Assembly: GCF_016765655.2 (NCBI RefSeq) | Contig: NZ_CP086106.1 | Location: forward strand, 5,726,501-5,790,500 | DNA length: 64,000 nt | Origin: Skermanella mucosa | GTDB taxonomy: Bacteria; Pseudomonadota; Alphaproteobacteria; Azospirillales; Azospirillaceae | Direction of reading: 5' to 3' | Shown here: positions 1-10,307 of the stretch, piece after piece | Layout of the letters: each line of letters opens with the position of its first letter | Position numbering within the stretch: the stretch's first letter is position 1 | The notes under the pieces: model-generated | Database searches by the model: none | What the model was told of the DNA's origin: nothing | The model's input: only the letters and a program-made list of their open reading frames with translations | Translations under genes and position numbers: made by a program

Positions 1-145
1 CAGGGGCACCTGCCCTAGCGCGACAAATTTCCGTCAAGTTGCGACAAGGTGTCCGATACCCCTTCCGCGGCATCCGGCAGCTTGAGAAAACGGCCGCGCC
101 CGCATACCACCGGGTGGAGAACAGGCAGGCACAGGCTCCACCCGG

Positions 146-1168
146 ATGACGGACGAGACGGAAGGCGAGGATGGGAAGCGGCGCCTGGTCAGCCGGCACG
201 ACCAGTTCGCGAAATACCTTCTGGATCAACCCGGCATCGCCGACGCGTTCCTTCGCGAACGGCTGCCGGCGGCGGTGGCGGCCAACCTTTCCGACGCGCC
301 GGCGGTGGACAGGTCGGAGAGCTTCGTCGACGCCGCCCTGCGGGAGCGGCGCGGCGACAGGGTCTACAGCCTGAGCACCCGAACCGGCGACCCGCTGCTG
401 ACCTGGGCGCTGGTCGAGCACAAGAGCACGCCGCACATCAACTCGCTCCCCCAGCTCCTGACCTATGTGAGTGGTGCCGCCGTACGGGGCGCCGTCCGGC
501 GGGTCATGCCGGATGGAAGCGTCTGGATGGTTCCCGTTCCGGTGTACGCGATCATCCTGTATCATGGGAAACGGCCATGGTCGCTGCCGACCCGGCTTCG
601 GGATGCCTATGGCGTGCCGGGTGGGATGGTTGAAGCGGGGCTGCTCGATTTCGGCTATGTCCTGATCGACCTGGAGACGATCGCCGATGACGAATTGTCC
701 CGGCATCCCGATCTTCAGGCGGGCCTGCTGGTGCTGAAATACGCGGGCAGCGACGCCGACCCGCAGGAAACGCTGGAGCGGCTGCTGACGATCGGGGCGG
801 CAGCCGGCCTGGCGGTGATCGTGGCGGTGGTGAGGTACCTGTTCAGCGCGGCGGAAAACCTGGACCGCCAGCACTTGAGGACGATCTTGGGCCGCATCGT
901 GCCGGAGGAGAGTGAAATGATCATGTCGAACGCGCTTCGCGAAGTCATGGCCGAGGCCCGCGCCGAAGGCGTGATCCTGGGCGAAGCCAAGGGCCAGGCC
1001 AGGGGCAAGGCCGAGATGCTGCTTCGCCTGCTCGGCCGACGCTTCGGCGCGGTGCCGGAGGAGACTGTGCAAAGGGTGCGGGCGGCATCGATCGAAGATC
1101 TGGACAGCTGGGCCGAAACTATTTTCGACGCGCCAACGCTCGACGCGGTTTTTAACGATCTTCATTGA
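146..1168 (+). CDS. Rpn family PD-(D/E)XK nuclease / putative transposase
   Basis: 340 aa. The protein opens with the RHDQFAKYLLDQP block typical of the Rpn (YhgA-like, transposase_31) family, which are recombination-promoting DNA endonucleases in E. coli. A candidate active site is D71 followed by E91-x-K93 (in ALVEHK). The C-terminal third carries a charged, Gly/Ala-rich helix and the RRFGAVPE block seen in family members. A second copy of the family lies at 28.0-29.0 kb. The ATG at 146 precedes the first conserved residues by about 15 codons. The gene is convergent with glyA and shares a hairpin with it. DNA cleavage is inferred from the family; nothing here shows which DNA it acts on. Confidence 0.85.
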   Translation: MTDETEGEDGKRRLVSRHDQFAKYLLDQPGIADAFLRERLPAAVAANLSDAPAVDRSESFVDAALRERRGDRVYSLSTRTGDPLLTWALVEHKSTPHINSLPQLLTYVSGAAVRGAVRRVMPDGSVWMVPVPVYAIILYHGKRPWSLPTRLRDAYGVPGGMVEAGLLDFGYVLIDLETIADDELSRHPDLQAGLLVLKYAGSDADPQETLERLLTIGAAAGLAVIVAVVRYLFSAAENLDRQHLRTILGRIVPEESEMIMSNALREVMAEARAEGVILGEAKGQARGKAEMLLRLLGRRFGAVPEETVQRVRAASIEDLDSWAETIFDAPTLDAVFNDLH

Positions 1169-1172
1169 AAAG

Positions 1173-1200
1173 CGGCGGCGCGGACCCTTCCGCGCCGCCG
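1173..1200. terminator. Bidirectional hairpin between rpn and glyA
   Basis: A perfect 12-bp GC-rich stem (1173-1184 with 1189-1200) and a 4-nt loop lie between the stops of the convergent rpn gene and glyA. Read on the minus strand it is followed by a short T-rich run (CTTTTC), so it suits glyA best and may stop both transcripts. Confidence 0.65.
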
Positions 1201-1204
1201 GGTT

Positions 1205-2518
1205 TCACTCCGCCGCGGCCGCCAGGGGAGTTCCCGAATAGATCGGGAAACGGGCGCACAAGGTCTGCACCCGCTCCCGAACCTTGGCCTCGACCACTGC
1301 GTTGTCGCCGGAACCGCCGGCGGCGGCCAGCCCGTCCAGGACCTGGGTGATCATCTCGCCGACCTGGGTGAATTCCGCCGTGCCGAAGCCCCGCGTCGTG
1401 GCGGCCGGGGTGCCGAGGCGCACGCCCGAGGTCACCATCGGCTTCTCCGGGTCGAACGGGATGCCGTTCTTGTTGCAGGTCATCCCGGCGCGCTCCAGGC
1501 TCGCCTCGGCGGCCTTGCCGGTCAGGCCCTTGGGCCGCAGGTCGACCAGCACGATGTGGCTGTCGGTTCCGCCCGACACGATATCCACCCCGCCCTCGAC
1601 CAGCCTTGAAGCCAGCGCGCGGGCATTGTCCACGACCGACCGGGCATAGGTCTTGAATTCCGGCCGCAGCGCCTCGCCGAACGACACCGCCTTCGCGGCG
1701 ATCACATGCATCAGCGGACCGCCCTGCAATCCCGGGAACACGGCGGAGTTGATCTTCTTGCCCAGGTCGGCGTCGTTGGACAGCACCATGCCGCCGCGCG
1801 GCCCCCGAAGCGTCTTGTGCGTGGTCGTGGTGATGACATGGGCCTGCGGGACCGGATTGGGATAGACGCCGCCCGCGATCAGGCCGGCATAGTGGGCCAT
1901 GTCCACCATCAGGTATGCCCCGACCTCGTCGGCGATTTCCCGGAACGCGACGAAGTCGATCACCCGGGGATAGGCCGAGCCGCCGGCGACGATCAGCTTC
2001 GGCCTGTGCTCGCGCGCGAGGTCGCGGACCTGGTCATAGTCGATCAGCGCATCGTCGCGCCGGACGCCGTACTGCACGGCGTTGAACCACTTGCCGGACT
2101 GGTTGACCGAGGCGCCATGGGTCAGATGGCCTCCGGCCGCCAGCGACATGCCGAGGATGGTGTCGCCGGGCTGAAGCAGGGCCATGAAGACCGCCTGGTT
2201 GGCCTGGGCGCCCGAGTGCGGCTGGACGTTGGCATAGGTGCAGCCGAACAGCGCCTTGGCCCGGTCGATCGCGATCTGTTCCGCCACATCGACGAACTCG
2301 CAGCCGCCATAGTAGCGGCGGCCGGGATAGCCCTCCGCGTACTTGTTGGTGAGGACGGAGCCCTGGGCCTCCAGCACTGCGGAGGAGACGATGTTCTCCG
2401 ACGCGATCAGCTCGATCTGGTCCTGCTGCCGGTGCAGTTCCCGGGCAAGCGAGTCCGACAGCTCGGGATCGCTGTCGGCGAGGCGGGCGGTGAAGAACCG
2501 TTCGATGGAGTGCGACAT
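1205..2518 (-). CDS. glyA: Serine hydroxymethyltransferase
   Basis: 437 aa from the ATG at 2518 (protein starts MSHSIERFF); an in-frame ATG at 2536 would add six residues. PLP enzyme that interconverts serine and glycine with tetrahydrofolate and 5,10-methylene-THF in the cytosol. The SHMT PLP-lysine motif [14 protein letters not shown] is present with K235, as are the ELIASEN and [13 protein letters not shown] blocks. Length is normal. It is the last gene of soxBDAG-sdaA-glyA, 28 bp after sdaA. There it can combine the glycine and methylene-THF released by sarcosine oxidase into serine. A housekeeping glyA elsewhere in the genome is likely but not visible. Confidence 0.95.
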   Translation of the reverse strand: MSHSIERFFTARLADSDPELSDSLARELHRQQDQIELIASENIVSSAVLEAQGSVLTNKYAEGYPGRRYYGGCEFVDVAEQIAIDRAKALFGCTYANVQPHSGAQANQAVFMALLQPGDTILGMSLAAGGHLTHGASVNQSGKWFNAVQYGVRRDDALIDYDQVRDLAREHRPKLIVAGGSAYPRVIDFVAFREIADEVGAYLMVDMAHYAGLIAGGVYPNPVPQAHVITTTTHKTLRGPRGGMVLSNDADLGKKINSAVFPGLQGGPLMHVIAAKAVSFGEALRPEFKTYARSVVDNARALASRLVEGGVDIVSGGTDSHIVLVDLRPKGLTGKAAEASLERAGMTCNKNGIPFDPEKPMVTSGVRLGTPAATTRGFGTAEFTQVGEMITQVLDGLAAAGGSGDNAVVEAKVRERVQTLCARFPIYSGTPLAAAAE

Positions 2519-2546
2519 GTCAAAACCCTTCAGCATACGATGCCCT

Positions 2547-3926
2547 TCAGCATTCGATAAAGTTGACGGCGAGGCCGCCAAGCGAGGTTTCCTTGTATTT
2601 CGTCTGCATGTCGGCGCCGGTCTCGCGCATGGTGCGGATCACCTTGTCGAGCGAGACATGGTGCCGGCCGTCGCTGCGCAGCGCCAGGCGCGCTGCGTTG
2701 ATCGCCTTGGTGGCGCCGATCGCGTTGCGCTCGATGCAGGGGATCTGGACCAGGCCGCCGATCGGGTCGCAGGTCAGGCCCAGGTTGTGCTCCATCCCGA
2801 TCTCGGCGGCGTTCTCGACCTGCTCCGGCGTGCCGCCCTGGGCGGCGGCGAGGCCGGCGGCGGCCATGGAACAGGCGACGCCGACCTCCCCCTGGCAGCC
2901 GACCTCAGCACCCGAGATCGAGGCGTTGCGCTTGTAGAGGCCGCCGATGGCGCCGGCGGTCAGCAGGAAGGTGAAGACACCCTGCTCGCTGCGGCCGAAG
3001 CAGAAGCGGTCGTAGTAGTGAAGCACCGCCGGGATCAGGCCGGCCGCCCCGTTGGTCGGCGCCGTGACGACGCGCCCGCCCGCCGCGTTCTCCTCGTTGA
3101 CCGCGATGGCGTAGAGGCTGACCCAGTCCATGATCGCCATGGGATCGCGGAGCGACGCCTCCGCCCTGCCGTTCAACTCGCGATACAACGCCGCAGCGCG
3201 GCGGCGAACGTCGAGGCCGCCGGGCAGCTTGCCCTCCTGCGTCAGGCCCCGGGCGACGCAGGCCTGCATCGCGTCCCAGACGCGGCGCAGGCCGGTGTCG
3301 ATCTCGGCATCCGTGCGCCGGACCCGCTCGTTGGCCCGCATCATCTCGGCGATCGACAGGCCGGAGGTGCGGGCCGCCTCCAGCATCTGGCTGCCGCTGA
3401 CGAAGTCGTAGGGTACCGGCGGGGTATCGGCCACGCGCTCGTTGCGGAACATCTCCTCCTCGGTGACGACGAAGCCGCCGCCGATCGAGTAGAAGATCCG
3501 GGTGTCCAGCACCGCCCCTTCGGCGTCGAAGGCGGTGAAACGCATGCCGTTGGGATGGCCCGGCAAGGTTTCGTCGCGGTGAAGGACAAGGTCCCCGTCT
3601 TCATCGAACGCGACCTCGTGACGGTCCTTGAGCGAGATCCGGCGGCCGGACTTGATGCCCTCCAGGATCCCCGGAATCCGGTCCGGATCGACGGTATCGG
3701 GTTCCGCCCCGGACAGCCCCAGCAAGACCGCCCGGTCGGTGCCATGGCCGACGCCGGTCAGGGCCAGCGAGCCGAACAGTTCGGCGGCGACGCGATGCGT
3801 ACCGGCGAGGAGGCCACGCTCGTCCAGCGCACCGATGAAAGCGGCGGCCGCCTTCATCGGTCCGACGGTGTGGGAGCTGGACGGCCCGATGCCGATTTTG
3901 AAGATGTCGAACACGCTGACCGACAT
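2547..3926 (-). CDS. sdaA: L-serine ammonia-lyase, iron-sulfur type
   Basis: 459 aa from the ATG at 3926 ([20 protein letters not shown]), which matches the family N-terminus; upstream in-frame codons are not family-like. Single-chain L-serine dehydratase, converting serine to pyruvate and ammonia. Beta-domain motif SSSHTVGPM is at residues 16-24. The alpha domain holds the conserved cysteine blocks [12 protein letters not shown] and [14 protein letters not shown], which ligate the oxygen-sensitive 4Fe-4S cluster in this family. It lies 29 bp after soxG and just before glyA, so serine made from sarcosine carbon can be drained into pyruvate. E. coli SdaA is of similar length (about 454 aa). 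Confidence 0.94.
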   Translation of the reverse strand: MSVSVFDIFKIGIGPSSSHTVGPMKAAAAFIGALDERGLLAGTHRVAAELFGSLALTGVGHGTDRAVLLGLSGAEPDTVDPDRIPGILEGIKSGRRISLKDRHEVAFDEDGDLVLHRDETLPGHPNGMRFTAFDAEGAVLDTRIFYSIGGGFVVTEEEMFRNERVADTPPVPYDFVSGSQMLEAARTSGLSIAEMMRANERVRRTDAEIDTGLRRVWDAMQACVARGLTQEGKLPGGLDVRRRAAALYRELNGRAEASLRDPMAIMDWVSLYAIAVNEENAAGGRVVTAPTNGAAGLIPAVLHYYDRFCFGRSEQGVFTFLLTAGAIGGLYKRNASISGAEVGCQGEVGVACSMAAAGLAAAQGGTPEQVENAAEIGMEHNLGLTCDPIGGLVQIPCIERNAIGATKAINAARLALRSDGRHHVSLDKVIRTMRETGADMQTKYKETSLGGLAVNFIEC

Positions 3927-3955
3927 GACCACCCCCGTTGGATGTGAGAAAGCCG

Positions 3956-4546
3956 TTAGCGCCGGTACTCCGCCATGGCGTCGCTCAGCCACATCCAGGT
4001 GTATTCCGTGAAGGAGCGGCGCGGGTAGACGTCATAGGTGGGCGCGTCGTCGATCTGGTGCAGGATGATGCCGGCGCGCGCCAGCAGGGTCTGGGCGCAC
4101 TGCCCGGGCCTGAAGCTCGCCGGGTGCAGGTCGAGGCTGCATCCCTTCATCATCGTCTCGCGGGCGCCGGGGCCGGTGAGGCGCAGGCGGGTCCTGTTGC
4201 CGGTCACGTCGGTGACGGCGGCATGCAGGTCGCCCAAGGCCTCGCGCAGGCGGGCGACCAGCGCGGTCTCCTCTCCCGGAGGAGTCACGAGAAGCCACTC
4301 GTCGGGACCGAGCCACAGCACGGTCACGTCGGCGGCAGACGTCACCGTGTTCGCGCTGAGCGGAAGGACGCAGCCCAGCACGGCGCCGACCGTGCGGACG
4401 AACCTGGGATCGGATGGCCGGCCGCGCAGGTTGATCTGGCCGGGCGGCGTCAGTTCGACCAGCCCGAGGCCGGGACCGCCGGCCAGCGCCGCGACGGCCT
4501 GGGTGAAGCGCTCGGCGCCGCCGCGCCGGAGCAGGGTGTCAGCCAT
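3956..4546 (-). CDS. soxG: Sarcosine oxidase gamma subunit
   Basis: 196 aa from the ATG at 4546 ([10 protein letters not shown]). Smallest catalytic-core subunit of heterotetrameric sarcosine oxidase and structurally akin to part of the aminomethyltransferase fold. Seen: [13 protein letters not shown] near the N-terminus, [10 protein letters not shown], and a C-terminus ending near [16 protein letters not shown]. The start codon overlaps the end of soxA (4539), as expected for translational coupling. In the complex it supports tetrahydrofolate binding between subunits. The assignment rests on sequence and on its position after soxA. Confidence 0.9.
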   Translation of the reverse strand: MADTLLRRGGAERFTQAVAALAGGPGLGLVELTPPGQINLRGRPSDPRFVRTVGAVLGCVLPLSANTVTSAADVTVLWLGPDEWLLVTPPGEETALVARLREALGDLHAAVTDVTGNRTRLRLTGPGARETMMKGCSLDLHPASFRPGQCAQTLLARAGIILHQIDDAPTYDVYPRRSFTEYTWMWLSDAMAEYRR

Positions 4547-7500
4547 GGAGACGCACTCCCTCGGGATCGTAGAACACGGGCTTTGTGACGGCGCATTTGA
4601 CGGTCTTGTCGCCGGCCAGCGGCGCGTAGACATGCTGGCCCATCCGGTTGAAGCCGTCGGAGACCAGCGCCAGGGCGATCGAGCGGCCCAGCGTGTCGCT
4701 GAAATAGCTGGACGTGACGTGACCCAGCATGGCGACCGGCGGCTGGCCGCCGGCGGTGGCGGTCAGCTGCGCCCCTTCCGGCAGCACCTCGTTCGGGTCC
4801 TCGGTCAGCAATCCCACCAGTTGCTTGCGGTCGCTCCGCGCCGTGTCCTCCCGGGTGAAGGACCGCTTGCCGATGAAGTCGGCCTTCTGCTTGGACACGA
4901 CCCAGCCCATGCCGAGGTCCTGGGGCGTCACCGTGGCGTCCGTCTCCTGGCCGACGATGATGTAGCCCTTCTCGGCGCGAAGCACGTGCATGGTCTCGGT
5001 GCCGTAGGGCGTGATGCCGTGCTTCTCGCCGACCCGCATGATCTCCTCCCAGAGATGCAGGCCGTGCTGGGCCGGCACGTTGATCTCGTAGGACAGTTCG
5101 CCGGTGAAGCTGATCCGGAAGATCCGGGCCGGGACGCCCGCGACGACCGCCTCGCGGTACGACATGTAGGGGAACGCCTCGGCGCTCAGGTCCAGTTCGG
5201 GCGCCAGTTCCGCCACCACCTCGCGGGCCTTCGGGCCGGCGACCGAGGCCGTCGCCCAGTGCTCGGTGACGGAGGTCAGGAACACGCGCAGGTCCGGCCA
5301 CTCGGTCTGGATGTAGTCCTCCAGCCAGTCCAGCACCTTGGCGGCGTTGCCGGTGGTGGTGGTCATCAGGAAATGGTTGGGGCCGAGGCGCGTGGTGACG
5401 CCGTCGTCCATCACCATCCCGTCCTCCTTGCACATCACGCCGTATCGGCAGCGCCCCACCTCCAGCTTCAGGAAGGCGTTGGTGTAGACGCGGTTGAGAA
5501 GCTGCGCCGCGTCGGGTCCCTGGATGTCGATCTTGCCCAGGGTCGAGGCATCGAGCACGCCGACCGCGTTCCGAACCGCCCTGCATTCGCGCCGGACGGC
5601 GGCATGCATGTCCTCCGAGCCTTGGGGGAAGTACCAGGGGCGCTTCCACTGGCCGACATCCTCGAACGCGGCCTTGCGGGCGACGTGCCAGGAATGCATC
5701 GGCGTGACGCGGGCAGCGTCGGCCAGTTCGCCGACGTCGCGGCCGGCCAGCACGCCGTATGTCGTCGGCGTATAGGGCGGGCGGAAGGTGGTGGTGCCGA
5801 CCTGCGGGATCGGCGAGGCCAGCGACTTCGCCAGGATCGCCAGGGCGTTGACGTTGGAGGTCTTGCCCTGGTCGGTGCCCATGCCTGTGGTCGTGTATCG
5901 CTTCAGGTGCTCGACCGACTGATAGCCTTCGCGGGACGCCAGCAGCACGTCGGCGGCGGACACGTCGTTCTGGAAATCGACGAAGTGCTTTGCCTTGCCG
6001 TGGCCGACCGGGGCCGTCGTCGGAACGATCCAGAGCGGCCGGATCGGCTGGTGCGGCACCGACGCCGCGGCCGGGACCGCCGGAGCCGAACCGTCGCCGT
6101 GGCCGGCCGCCCGGGCCGCCTCCGCGCCGGCGGCGGCGCCCTCCGCGAGGCAGCCGGGAAGATCGAAGGTCCCCTTGCAGGATCCCGCCGACCGCTCGGC
6201 CTGGACCGACACGCCCGGAACGAAGCAGGCCAGCGCATCGTCGTAGCGCAGCTTGCCGGTCGATTGGGAGAACAGGTGGACCGCCGGATTCCAGCCGCCC
6301 GACATGGCGACGAGGTCGCATTCGATCCGCGTCGGGGCGCCGATCACGCCTTCGCCGGGACCGTTCATCATCATGACCTCGACACCGGTGACCCGCTTGC
6401 CCCCCTGGGTCGCGGTGATCGCCGTGTTCGCCAGGATGCGCATGCCGCGCCGCTTCGCCTCGGCAGCCAGCGGGCCGCCGGCCTGGATGCGCAGGTCGAC
6501 GATGGCGGCGATCTCGATCCCGGCGTCGTTCATGTCGAGGGCGGCGGCGTAGGCGCTGTCGTTGTTGGTCAGCACCACGGCGCGGCGGCCCGGCAGGGTT
6601 GCGAACCGGTTGACATATGTCCGCACGGCGCCCGCCAGCATGATGCCGGGACGGTCGTTGTCGGCGAACACCAGCGGGCGCTCGTGCGACCCGGTCGCCA
6701 GCACGACCTGCTTGGCACGGACCTTCCACAGGCGCTGGCGCGAGATCCCGGGCGCCGAGCCGCGCGGCAGATGGTCGGTCCGCCGCTCCGCCAGGATCAG
6801 GTAATTGTGGTCGTAGTAGCCGGTCACGGTGGTGCGCGGCAGCAGTCGCACCTCGGGGAAGGTCTTCAGCTCGGCGACCACGTCGCGCACCCAGTCGGCG
6901 GCCGGACGGCCGTCGATCGTCTCGTGCGTGCCGAGCAAGGAACCGCCGAACTCGTTCTGCTCGTCCGCCAGGATGACCCGGGCACCCGTCCGGGCGGCGG
7001 CCAGCGCCGCCATCAGTCCCGCGGGACCGGCGCCGGCGACCAGCACGTCGGCGTGGACATGCATCTTGTCGTAGAAGTCGGGATCAGGCTCGGCCGGGGC
7101 CTTGCCCAGACCCGCCGCCCGGCGGATCACCGGCTCGTAGACCTTCATCCAGAAGCTCTGCGGATGCATGAAAGTCTTGTAGTAGAAGCCCGCCACGAAG
7201 ATCTTGGACAGCACGTTGTTGATGGCGCCCACGTCGGTCTCGACCGACGGCCAGGCGTTCTGGCTTCCGGCGACCAAGCCCTCGTAGATTTCGATCTGGG
7301 TGGCGCGCAGGTTCGGTTCGGTCCGGCCGCCGCGTTCCAGCTGGATCAGCGCGTTGGGCTCCTCCGATCCGGCGGACAGGATGCCGCGCGGCCGGTGGTA
7401 CTTGAAGCTGCGGCCGACGAGATGGACGCCGTTGGCGAGCAGGGCGGAGGCCAGCGTGTCGCCCTCGAAACCCCGGTACCGGCGGCCGTTGAAGGTGAAA

Positions 7501-7562
7501 CCGACGGGCCGGCCGCGGTCGATACGGCCGCCGGCGGACGTGCGGAGGGTCCCGCTGCTCAT
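4539..7562 (-). CDS. soxA: Sarcosine oxidase alpha subunit
   Basis: 1007 aa, the normal size, from the ATG at 7562, which overlaps the 3' end of soxD. Heterotetrameric sarcosine oxidase demethylates sarcosine to glycine and passes the one-carbon unit to tetrahydrofolate. Domains: an N-terminal ferredoxin-like domain with the SFKYHRPRGI block (about residues 20-110); an NAD/FAD Rossmann domain with VLVAGAGPAG at about 173-182 and the LATGSHERPL block; a C-terminal GcvT-like folate-binding region (about 600-1007) that includes KIDIQGPDA and a TPYGTETMHVLRAEKGY block. The alpha subunit binds NAD+ and folate. In-frame upstream sequence overlaps soxD in another frame and is not SoxA-like. Confidence 0.96.
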   Translation of the reverse strand: MSSGTLRTSAGGRIDRGRPVGFTFNGRRYRGFEGDTLASALLANGVHLVGRSFKYHRPRGILSAGSEEPNALIQLERGGRTEPNLRATQIEIYEGLVAGSQNAWPSVETDVGAINNVLSKIFVAGFYYKTFMHPQSFWMKVYEPVIRRAAGLGKAPAEPDPDFYDKMHVHADVLVAGAGPAGLMAALAAARTGARVILADEQNEFGGSLLGTHETIDGRPAADWVRDVVAELKTFPEVRLLPRTTVTGYYDHNYLILAERRTDHLPRGSAPGISRQRLWKVRAKQVVLATGSHERPLVFADNDRPGIMLAGAVRTYVNRFATLPGRRAVVLTNNDSAYAAALDMNDAGIEIAAIVDLRIQAGGPLAAEAKRRGMRILANTAITATQGGKRVTGVEVMMMNGPGEGVIGAPTRIECDLVAMSGGWNPAVHLFSQSTGKLRYDDALACFVPGVSVQAERSAGSCKGTFDLPGCLAEGAAAGAEAARAAGHGDGSAPAVPAAASVPHQPIRPLWIVPTTAPVGHGKAKHFVDFQNDVSAADVLLASREGYQSVEHLKRYTTTGMGTDQGKTSNVNALAILAKSLASPIPQVGTTTFRPPYTPTTYGVLAGRDVGELADAARVTPMHSWHVARKAAFEDVGQWKRPWYFPQGSEDMHAAVRRECRAVRNAVGVLDASTLGKIDIQGPDAAQLLNRVYTNAFLKLEVGRCRYGVMCKEDGMVMDDGVTTRLGPNHFLMTTTTGNAAKVLDWLEDYIQTEWPDLRVFLTSVTEHWATASVAGPKAREVVAELAPELDLSAEAFPYMSYREAVVAGVPARIFRISFTGELSYEINVPAQHGLHLWEEIMRVGEKHGITPYGTETMHVLRAEKGYIIVGQETDATVTPQDLGMGWVVSKQKADFIGKRSFTREDTARSDRKQLVGLLTEDPNEVLPEGAQLTATAGGQPPVAMLGHVTSSYFSDTLGRSIALALVSDGFNRMGQHVYAPLAGDKTVKCAVTKPVFYDPEGVRLHG

Positions 7563-7891
7563 GATCCGCTCCCCTGCCTGGGTTCCTTGGTCCCGACCGC
7601 CTCTTCCACCGGCTGATCCGCGACGGCATCGGTGCCGCCGATCGGATAGACACGCAGGATCTGGTTGGTCACGGTATGGCGCTCGACGTTGAACCAGCGG
7701 CGGCAGCCATGGCTGTGGACCCAGCGTTCGCGGTGGGCGCCCTTGGGGTTTGTGCGCATGAACAGGAACTCGGCCCATTCGGCATCGCCGAGGGAAGACG
7801 GATCGGTCGGGCGGGCGCGGTGGGCTTCGCCGCCGTAGCCGAACTCGGTCTCGTCGCGCGGGCCGCACCAGGGGCAGTTGATCAGGAGCAT
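7559..7891 (-). CDS. soxD: Sarcosine oxidase delta subunit
   Basis: 110 aa. Small zinc-binding subunit of the heterotetrameric oxidase. The N-terminus LLINCPWCGPRDETEF gives C6 and C9 of the expected zinc site. RWVHSHGCRRWFNVERHT is the family's second conserved block and supplies His and Cys residues. It lies 21 bp after soxB and overlaps soxA by 4 bp (ATGA), matching the standard soxBDAG order. The last 20 residues are low in conservation. Function is known from the family; the zinc ligands are inferred from the visible Cys/His. Confidence 0.93.
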   Translation of the reverse strand: MLLINCPWCGPRDETEFGYGGEAHRARPTDPSSLGDAEWAEFLFMRTNPKGAHRERWVHSHGCRRWFNVERHTVTNQILRVYPIGGTDAVADQPVEEAVGTKEPRQGSGS

Positions 7892-7912
7892 GGCGGGTTC
7901 CTCAGACAGGGC

Positions 7913-9166
7913 TCAGTGGGCGACGGCGGCGGCGCCGTGCTCGTCGATCAGATGGCCGGTGGTGAAGCGTTCCAGGCCGAAGGCGGCGTTCAGCGCGTGC
8001 GGCTCGCCCCGGGCGATGGTGTGGGCGAAGACGAAGCCGGACCCCGGCGTCGCCTTGAAGCCGCCGGTTCCCCAGCCGCAGTTGATGAACAGGTTCTCCA
8101 CCGGCGTCTTCGAGATGATCGGGCTGGCGTCGGGGCAGACATCGACGATGCCGCCCCACTGGCGCAGCATGCGCAGCCGGCTGAAGATCGGGAACAGCTC
8201 CAGCAATGCCCCCATCTGGTGCTCGATCACGTGGAAGCTGCCGCGCTGGCCGTAGCCGGTATAGGCGTCGATGCCCGCCCCCATGACCAGCTCGCCCTTG
8301 TCGGACTGGCTGACATAGACATGGACGGTGTTGGACATCACGACGCAGTCGATCACCGGCTTGACCGGCTCCGACACCAGCGCCTGGAGGGGATGGCTCT
8401 CCACCGGAAGCCGCAGGTCGGCCATGCCGGCGACCACGCTGGAATGGCCGGCGGCGACGATGCCGACCTTGCCGGCCTTGACGAACCCCATGGAGGTCTC
8501 GACCCCGACCACCTTGCCGTTCTCGCGGCGGATGCCGGTGACTTCGCAGTTCTGGATGATGTCGACGCCCCGCGCGCTGGCCGCCCGGGCGAAGCCCCAG
8601 GCGACCGCGTCGTGGCGGGCGGTGCCGGCGCGACGCTGCAGGGTGCCGCCCATGATCGGGTAGCGGACATCCTTCGAGATGTTGATGATCGGGCAGAATT
8701 CCTTGACCTGCTCGGCCGTCATCCATTCGCTGTCGATGCCGTTGAGCCGCAGGGCGTTGACCCGGCGCATGCCCTCGCGCACGTCGCCCAGGTTATGGGC
8801 GAGGTTGAGCACGCCGCGCTGGCTGAACATGATGTTGTAGTTCAGCTCCTGGCTCAGCCCCTCGTAGAGCTGGAGCGACTTCTCGTAGAGCGCCGCGCTC
8901 TCGTCCCACAGGTAGTTGGACCGGATGATGGTGGTGTTGCGGCCGGTGTTGCCGCCGCCCAGCCAGCTCCGCTCGATCACGGCCACGTTGGTGATGCCGT
9001 GCTCCTTGGCGAGGTAGTAGGCCGTCGCCAGCCCGTGCCCGCCGCCGCCGATGATCACGACGTCGTAGCCGTCGGCTTTCGGCCGGTTGTCGCGCCACGC
9101 GCGGTCCCAATTCTGGTGGTGGGACGCCGCGTTCTTCACGAGGGAGAAAATCGAGTATTTCGCCAT
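7913..9166 (-). CDS. soxB: Sarcosine oxidase beta subunit
   Basis: 417 aa. Flavoprotein subunit that carries FAD and covalent FMN and oxidises sarcosine. The dinucleotide-binding motif [19 protein letters not shown] is at about residues 34-52. The segment [17 protein letters not shown] follows, as in known SoxB proteins. The C-terminus has the expected [16 protein letters not shown] block. First gene of soxBDAG-sdaA-glyA, transcribed divergently from the exporter gene at 9.3 kb. The 124-bp spacer between the two starts should hold the operon promoter. A GATase1/AraC-type activator such as those at 12-14 kb is a plausible regulator by analogy with SouR/GbdR of Pseudomonas; no site was identified. 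Confidence 0.95.
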   Translation of the reverse strand: MAKYSIFSLVKNAASHHQNWDRAWRDNRPKADGYDVVIIGGGGHGLATAYYLAKEHGITNVAVIERSWLGGGNTGRNTTIIRSNYLWDESAALYEKSLQLYEGLSQELNYNIMFSQRGVLNLAHNLGDVREGMRRVNALRLNGIDSEWMTAEQVKEFCPIINISKDVRYPIMGGTLQRRAGTARHDAVAWGFARAASARGVDIIQNCEVTGIRRENGKVVGVETSMGFVKAGKVGIVAAGHSSVVAGMADLRLPVESHPLQALVSEPVKPVIDCVVMSNTVHVYVSQSDKGELVMGAGIDAYTGYGQRGSFHVIEHQMGALLELFPIFSRLRMLRQWGGIVDVCPDASPIISKTPVENLFINCGWGTGGFKATPGSGFVFAHTIARGEPHALNAAFGLERFTTGHLIDEHGAAAVAH

Positions 9167-9290
9167 GCCAGCCTCACCCTGTACCGTGGGCCGAGGCTAT
9201 CCCGGAAACGCACCCGGCCGCTAGAATGCAGCAGCCGATTCGGCATAACGGAAGCGACACGGCACCCTTCGGACACGTCAGAAATCTACA

Positions 9291-10199
9291 ATGGGCACTT
9301 CACCTTCCGTCACGGCACCCGGGCCTTCCGCCGCCACCGGCCGCGCCACGCTGATCGGCATCTCCGCGATCCTGATGTGGGCGCTGCTGGCGCCGCTCAC
9401 GGCGCTGACCGGCGCGCTGCCGCCGTTCCAGACCGTGGCGGTCGCCTTCGCGATCGGGGGACTGACGGGCATCTGCGGCACGCTGGCGGGCGGGCGGAGC
9501 CCGGTGCGGGCGATGCGCCAGCCGGCGGCCGCCTGGGCCTTGAGCGTCGGCGGCCTGTTCGGCTTCCACTTCCTGTATTTCCTGTCGCTCAAGTCGGCCC
9601 CGCCGGTCGAGGCCAACCTGATCAATTATCTGTGGCCGCTGTTCATCGTGCTGTTCTCGGCCCTGCTGCCGGGCGAGCGCCTGCGCTGGTGGCACATCGC
9701 CGGCGCCTTCGCCGGCCTGGCGGGCACGGCCCTGCTGGTGACGCGGGGCGGCGGCTTGGCGGTCCGCACCGAGTACCTGCCGGGCTACGTCGCGGCGCTG
9801 GGCAGCGCCCTGATCTGGACGACCTATTCGCTGCTGAACCGGCGCTTCGGGCAGGTGCCGACGGATGCGGTCGCGGGCTTCTGCCTCGCGACGGCGGTAC
9901 TGGCTTTTGTGTGCCATCTGGCCTGGGAGACGACGGTCTGGCCGGACGACACGGTCGGCTGGGCGGCGTTGATCGGGTTGGGGATCGGGCCGGTAGGCGC
10001 CGCCTTCTTCGCCTGGGACCATGGCGTCAAGCGCGGCGACATCCGGGCGCTGGGCGCCTTGTCCTATGGGGCACCGCTGATCTCGACGCTGCTGATGATC
10101 ACCTTCGGGCTGGCCGAGGGTCACTGGACGGTATGGGCGGCCTGCGCGCTGATCGTGGGCGGAGCGCTGCTGGCAAGCCGGGAAATGCTGCGGCGGTAG
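9291..10199 (+). CDS. DMT-superfamily exporter, YddG/EamA type
   Basis: 302 aa inner-membrane protein with about ten hydrophobic segments, two EamA halves, and a short polar N-terminus. It starts at the ATG at 9291. Blocks such as SKSAPPVEANLINYLWPLFIVLFSALLPGE and the C-terminal GALSYGAPLISTLLMI resemble the YddG amino-acid exporter branch (read as two separate motifs of the family). EamA transporters move amino acids, purines or drugs out of the cell. Here the gene is divergent from the sarcosine operon, so export of an amino acid made from that pathway is possible. The substrate cannot be told from sequence alone. Confidence 0.8.
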   Translation: MGTSPSVTAPGPSAATGRATLIGISAILMWALLAPLTALTGALPPFQTVAVAFAIGGLTGICGTLAGGRSPVRAMRQPAAAWALSVGGLFGFHFLYFLSLKSAPPVEANLINYLWPLFIVLFSALLPGERLRWWHIAGAFAGLAGTALLVTRGGGLAVRTEYLPGYVAALGSALIWTTYSLLNRRFGQVPTDAVAGFCLATAVLAFVCHLAWETTVWPDDTVGWAALIGLGIGPVGAAFFAWDHGVKRGDIRALGALSYGAPLISTLLMITFGLAEGHWTVWAACALIVGGALLASREMLRR

Positions 10200-10307
10200 C
10201 GTGCCGGCCGGCAGGTGGCCGGGTTGGCAGCATCTTTTTTTCTGGCCACAGATGACGCAGATGGACAGAGATGAATGCTGGTCCGCGAACGCATCGGCCG
10301 AATGTTA

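Noticed and set aside
4038..7616. Plus-strand frame of more than 1100 codons opposite soxA
   Set aside because: Composition rich in Arg, Gly and Ala with no recognisable domain; soxA on the other strand is certain.
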